Shown piece after piece: positions 62,096 through 64,000 of a DNA stretch of 64,000 bases; positions within the stretch are counted from its first letter, which is position 1; each line of letters opens with the position of its first letter. This stretch comes from Verrucomicrobiaceae bacterium (GTDB taxonomy: Bacteria > Verrucomicrobiota > Verrucomicrobiia > Chthoniobacterales > Terrimicrobiaceae): contig QYQL01000037.1 in assembly GCA_007280915.1 (NCBI GenBank), forward strand, positions 35,684 through 99,683, read 5' to 3'. The notes below the pieces were generated by a model. It did no database searches, had not been told where the DNA came from, and saw only the letters and a list, made by a program, of their open reading frames with translations. The position numbers and the translations under genes were made by a program.

Positions 62096-63185
62096 GTCAC
62101 GGCTCGCGGCGGAGATCGGGGCCGGTGGGCCGATCGGCTTCGGCCGGTTCATGGATTACGCGCTGTACGATCCCGACTTTGGCTACTATGCCACGGGTGC
62201 GTCCCGGGTTGGAAAAAACGGGGACTATTTCACCAATGTGAGCCTCGGCCCGGTTTACGGGGAGATCCTCGCGGGGCAATTTCTTGAAATGTGGCACGCG
62301 CTCGGTGAGCCGGCGGAATTTTCACTGCTCGAACAGGGGGCCAACGACGGCCGGTTGGCTGGCGACATTCTGGATGCTCTGGCGGGCACTCCGCTTGGCG
62401 GGGTCCGGCTGAATATTGTCGAGCCACACGCGGCTTTGAGAGAAGCACAGAAGGGAGGGCTTTGTTCCCGGAACGTGAAATGGTTTGAGCGGTTGGAGGA
62501 TCTTCCGGAAATGTGTGGTATTCACTTTTCCAACGAGCTTTTCGATGCGTTCCCTGTCCATGTGGTCCGCTCAACTGGGGATTCGTGGGTCGAACTTCGC
62601 GTGGATTTCAAGGACGGCCGGTTTTGCTGGACTGAGGCTCCCCCAGGTCCCGGGCTGGCGGAGAAAGTATCCATGTTTCCCAAACGGCCACCAGGTTTCA
62701 CTTCCGAAATCTGCACTGGTTTTCAGGACTTTTTTCGCATCCTCTCTGAAAAGATTCCCCGGGGTTTTCTTCTCGCGGTCGACTACGGCCTGACGACGTC
62801 CGCCCTGCTGGAGGAACACCGGCGCGAGGGCACTCTTCGCTGCTATCGCAACCACCGCCCCGATTCCCGTCCTCTGGATGAGCCCGGCCGGAAGGACATC
62901 ACCGCGCACGTCAATTTTTCATTACTCGCCGAGGGGGCGGATCGCGCGGGCTGGAGACTCGAAAAATTTACCGACCAGCACCATTTTTTAGTCGGTGCCG
63001 CGACACAAATGCTCCGCGAGCTGGAGGGCGCTGCAAACTCGCCGAAGCTCCGTTCGCTCACCTCGCTTTTGCATCCCGAAAATATGGGGAGGCAATTCCA
63101 GGCGATTCTTTTTTCCAAGGGAGTCGCCCCGGGATTCGCCTTGTCGGGATTCCGGTATGCGCGGGATTCCGACCTGCCAGCGTGA
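62070..63185 (+). CDS. SAM-dependent methyltransferase, NDUFAF7/MidA family
   Basis: This 371-residue protein opens with the MidA signature FGRFMDYALYDPDFGYYATG followed by VGKNGDYFTNVSLGPVYGEILA. The SAM-binding loop LLEQGANDGRLAGDIL and HFSNELFDAFPVHVV are diagnostic of NDUFAF7-like arginine methyltransferases. In mitochondria the homologue methylates an Arg of complex I subunit NDUFS2; the bacterial role is less clear. The ATG at 62070 lies within the preceding gene. It converges on the next gene, with 4 bases between the stops. Confidence 0.88.
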   Translation: MSGKSPGLESRLAAEIGAGGPIGFGRFMDYALYDPDFGYYATGASRVGKNGDYFTNVSLGPVYGEILAGQFLEMWHALGEPAEFSLLEQGANDGRLAGDILDALAGTPLGGVRLNIVEPHAALREAQKGGLCSRNVKWFERLEDLPEMCGIHFSNELFDAFPVHVVRSTGDSWVELRVDFKDGRFCWTEAPPGPGLAEKVSMFPKRPPGFTSEICTGFQDFFRILSEKIPRGFLLAVDYGLTTSALLEEHRREGTLRCYRNHRPDSRPLDEPGRKDITAHVNFSLLAEGADRAGWRLEKFTDQHHFLVGAATQMLRELEGAANSPKLRSLTSLLHPENMGRQFQAILFSKGVAPGFALSGFRYARDSDLPA

Positions 63186-63189
63186 GAAG

Positions 63190-63813
63190 TTATTCGCCCA
63201 GCCTCAACCCGGAATCAAGCGCGGCATGCTGGGTGCCGGATTGGGAAAAATAGGCCACGGCCATCTCCAGCCGTTGCTGCATGATTGTATCGATCTGCTC
63301 GGCGACGGGAGCCTGCGCGGCGAGGAGCGTCCCGGGCGGCACCCAGGCGCGTCCGGTGAAGTTGTCCGGCACGGATCCTCCGGGGGCCGGACGGGGGTTG
63401 TCCGCCACGAACATCCTTCCCCCGTTTGGTGAAAGGGCCACCATTTCAACATGCCCGAAATACCCGCCGGGGGTCCCGCGCGGGATTTTTCCAAGCAGCC
63501 TGTCGCCAAGATAAACCAGAACACTTCCAAGCGGCGCGCGCCACGGGGAGGAAACCTTCACCGGCTTCCAACCAGCCGCCGCCAGAATTTTTTCCCACTC
63601 CTGTCCGTTCCCCGGTTTCAACCCCTTGCCGACGCCAGACTGGTTCAGCAGGGACAGCATCGCCCTGCCGCACCACCCGGATGGGATGCCGTCATTGGCG
63701 CTGGCCAGAGTGATTTCCCGCAGAGTATTGCCCTTGAGAAGCGGATTTGCTGCCCTGGCGGGAAGAGCCAAGGGCACAAAAAGTAAAATGAGAAAAATCC
63801 GGAGATTGGGCAC
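63190..63813 (-). CDS. Secreted CHAP/NlpC-like putative cell-wall hydrolase
   Basis: This 207-residue protein has a signal peptide (LRIFLILLFVPLALPARA). SGWCGRAMLSLL contains a candidate catalytic Cys (about residue 48), PLGSVLVYLGD is a typical segment of CHAP/NlpC-P60 domains, and GHVEMVAL contains the matching His (about residue 122). These features fit a papain-like peptidoglycan amidase or endopeptidase. The family call is tentative because the sequence is diverged. Its upstream region contains a perfect 16-bp palindrome. Confidence 0.6.
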   Translation of the reverse strand: MPNLRIFLILLFVPLALPARAANPLLKGNTLREITLASANDGIPSGWCGRAMLSLLNQSGVGKGLKPGNGQEWEKILAAAGWKPVKVSSPWRAPLGSVLVYLGDRLLGKIPRGTPGGYFGHVEMVALSPNGGRMFVADNPRPAPGGSVPDNFTGRAWVPPGTLLAAQAPVAEQIDTIMQQRLEMAVAYFSQSGTQHAALDSGLRLGE

Positions 63814-63874
63814 AGCACCCCTTTATTCAGCTTCAGACCGACCGCAAGCAAAATGTCGACTAGTGTCATTTCTC

Positions 63875-63890
63875 TGTCGCGATCGCGACA
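63875..63890. promoter_or_regulatory. Perfect 16-bp palindrome, candidate operator
   Basis: TGTCGCGATCGCGACA at 63875-63890 is a perfect palindrome. It lies 62 bases upstream of the secreted CHAP-like gene and 35 bases after the stop of the partial gene at the right edge. A second, imperfect copy-like stretch (TGTCGACTAGTGTCA) lies close by at about 63854-63868. It could bind a dimeric repressor; no T-run follows, so a terminator is unlikely. Confidence 0.5.
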
Positions 63891-63925
63891 TTTGAAAGCC
63901 GGATAAGGCGGAGTGGTGCAGACAC

Positions 63926-64000
63926 TCAACGCGAGGCCGGTCGGGCGCGGCCTCCACGGTTGTATGCGCGCCGCAGGGCCGCGGCCAGATCCGCCGTGCG
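63926..64000 (-). CDS. C-terminal end of an unidentified gene, partial
   Basis: A frame running in from the right edge on the minus strand ends at a TGA at 63926-63928. It encodes at least 24 residues, TADLAAALRRAYNRGGRARPASR at the end, an Ala/Arg-rich helix typical of a C-terminus. It is too short to identify. The coding interpretation rests on composition and on the clean spacing to the next operator-like site. Confidence 0.35.
   Translation of the reverse strand, partial: RTADLAAALRRAYNRGGRARPASR

Overview
The window is a GC-rich (roughly 60 %), densely coded stretch of a chromosome from a diderm bacterium. An LptE-type lipoprotein, a BamD-type lipoprotein-assembly protein, an OprB porin and a secretin all point to an outer membrane. 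Gene content and style (tightly ATGA-coupled operons, poor Shine-Dalgarno sites, many FSLVE/FTLFE pilin-like proteins, DUF2723 and GT39-like membrane proteins, dispersed palindromic elements) fit the PVC superphylum, most likely Verrucomicrobiota. That assignment is an inference, not a search result. I found no rRNA, tRNA, CRISPR array, prophage or intact insertion sequence.

Layout. 1-8461 (+): a type II secretion / type IV pilus-like operon with the order gspI-gspJ-gspK-gspL-gspM-gspC-like-gspD-gspE; most junctions are 4-base ATGA overlaps and gspI runs off the left edge. 8468-9766 (-): purB. 9883-14828 (+): ribH-nusB-ftsY-fabG-sixA-pgl-glgA, mixing housekeeping with sugar-phosphate and glycogen metabolism. 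15003-17138 (+): rpsL-rpsG followed by a GT87-like membrane protein instead of fusA. 17164-19217: divergent gnd (-) and pgsA (+). 19436-20778 (+): three small type IV pilin-like genes. 20917-27387 (-): a secreted PD-(D/E)XK-like protein with an OprB porin, a split chromate transporter, a phospholipase-D-like protein, a sulfotransferase, a peroxiredoxin, and a nucleotidyltransferase with a tiny upstream partner. 27679-31992: a zinc-ribbon protein and a secreted unknown (-), then ruvA with an ATP-grasp-like unknown, and psd-pssA (+). 32178-38038 (-): addB-addA recombination helicase-nuclease. 38362-42451 (+): oppB-oppC, then hcp and an Rrf2 regulator. 42481-46354: a 5'-3' exonuclease (-), then bamD-like, lptE, rsmI and a DUF2752 protein (+). 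46368-49375 (-): a flavin-dependent halogenase-like monooxygenase with a UbiD decarboxylase. 49470-58573: an MFS transporter and three very large membrane glycosyltransferase-like proteins. 58604-63813: mutL (-), an A-type Fe-S carrier, an anchored unknown and a MidA/NDUFAF7 methyltransferase (+), and a secreted CHAP/NlpC-like protein (-). A further minus-strand gene runs off the right edge.

The most unusual signal is a family of dispersed repeats built on 7-base units (AATTCCG/AATGCGG and variants). Two copies sit inside the coding sequence of adjacent pseudopilin genes, exactly upstream of the prepilin cleavage site, so that the leader peptide is a translated repeat; one sits just before the rpsG start codon. 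Larger palindromic relatives with heptad arms or GC-rich hairpin ends lie between genes at 19221, 20782 and 23153. Because the unit is 7 bases long, copy-number change in the pseudopilin leaders would shift the reading frame, which makes them candidate phase-variable loci. Other points of note: a MutL whose endonuclease motifs have decayed, a broken str operon, a candidate nucleotidyltransferase toxin pair, a secreted PD-(D/E)XK-like protein and a halogenase-UbiD operon.
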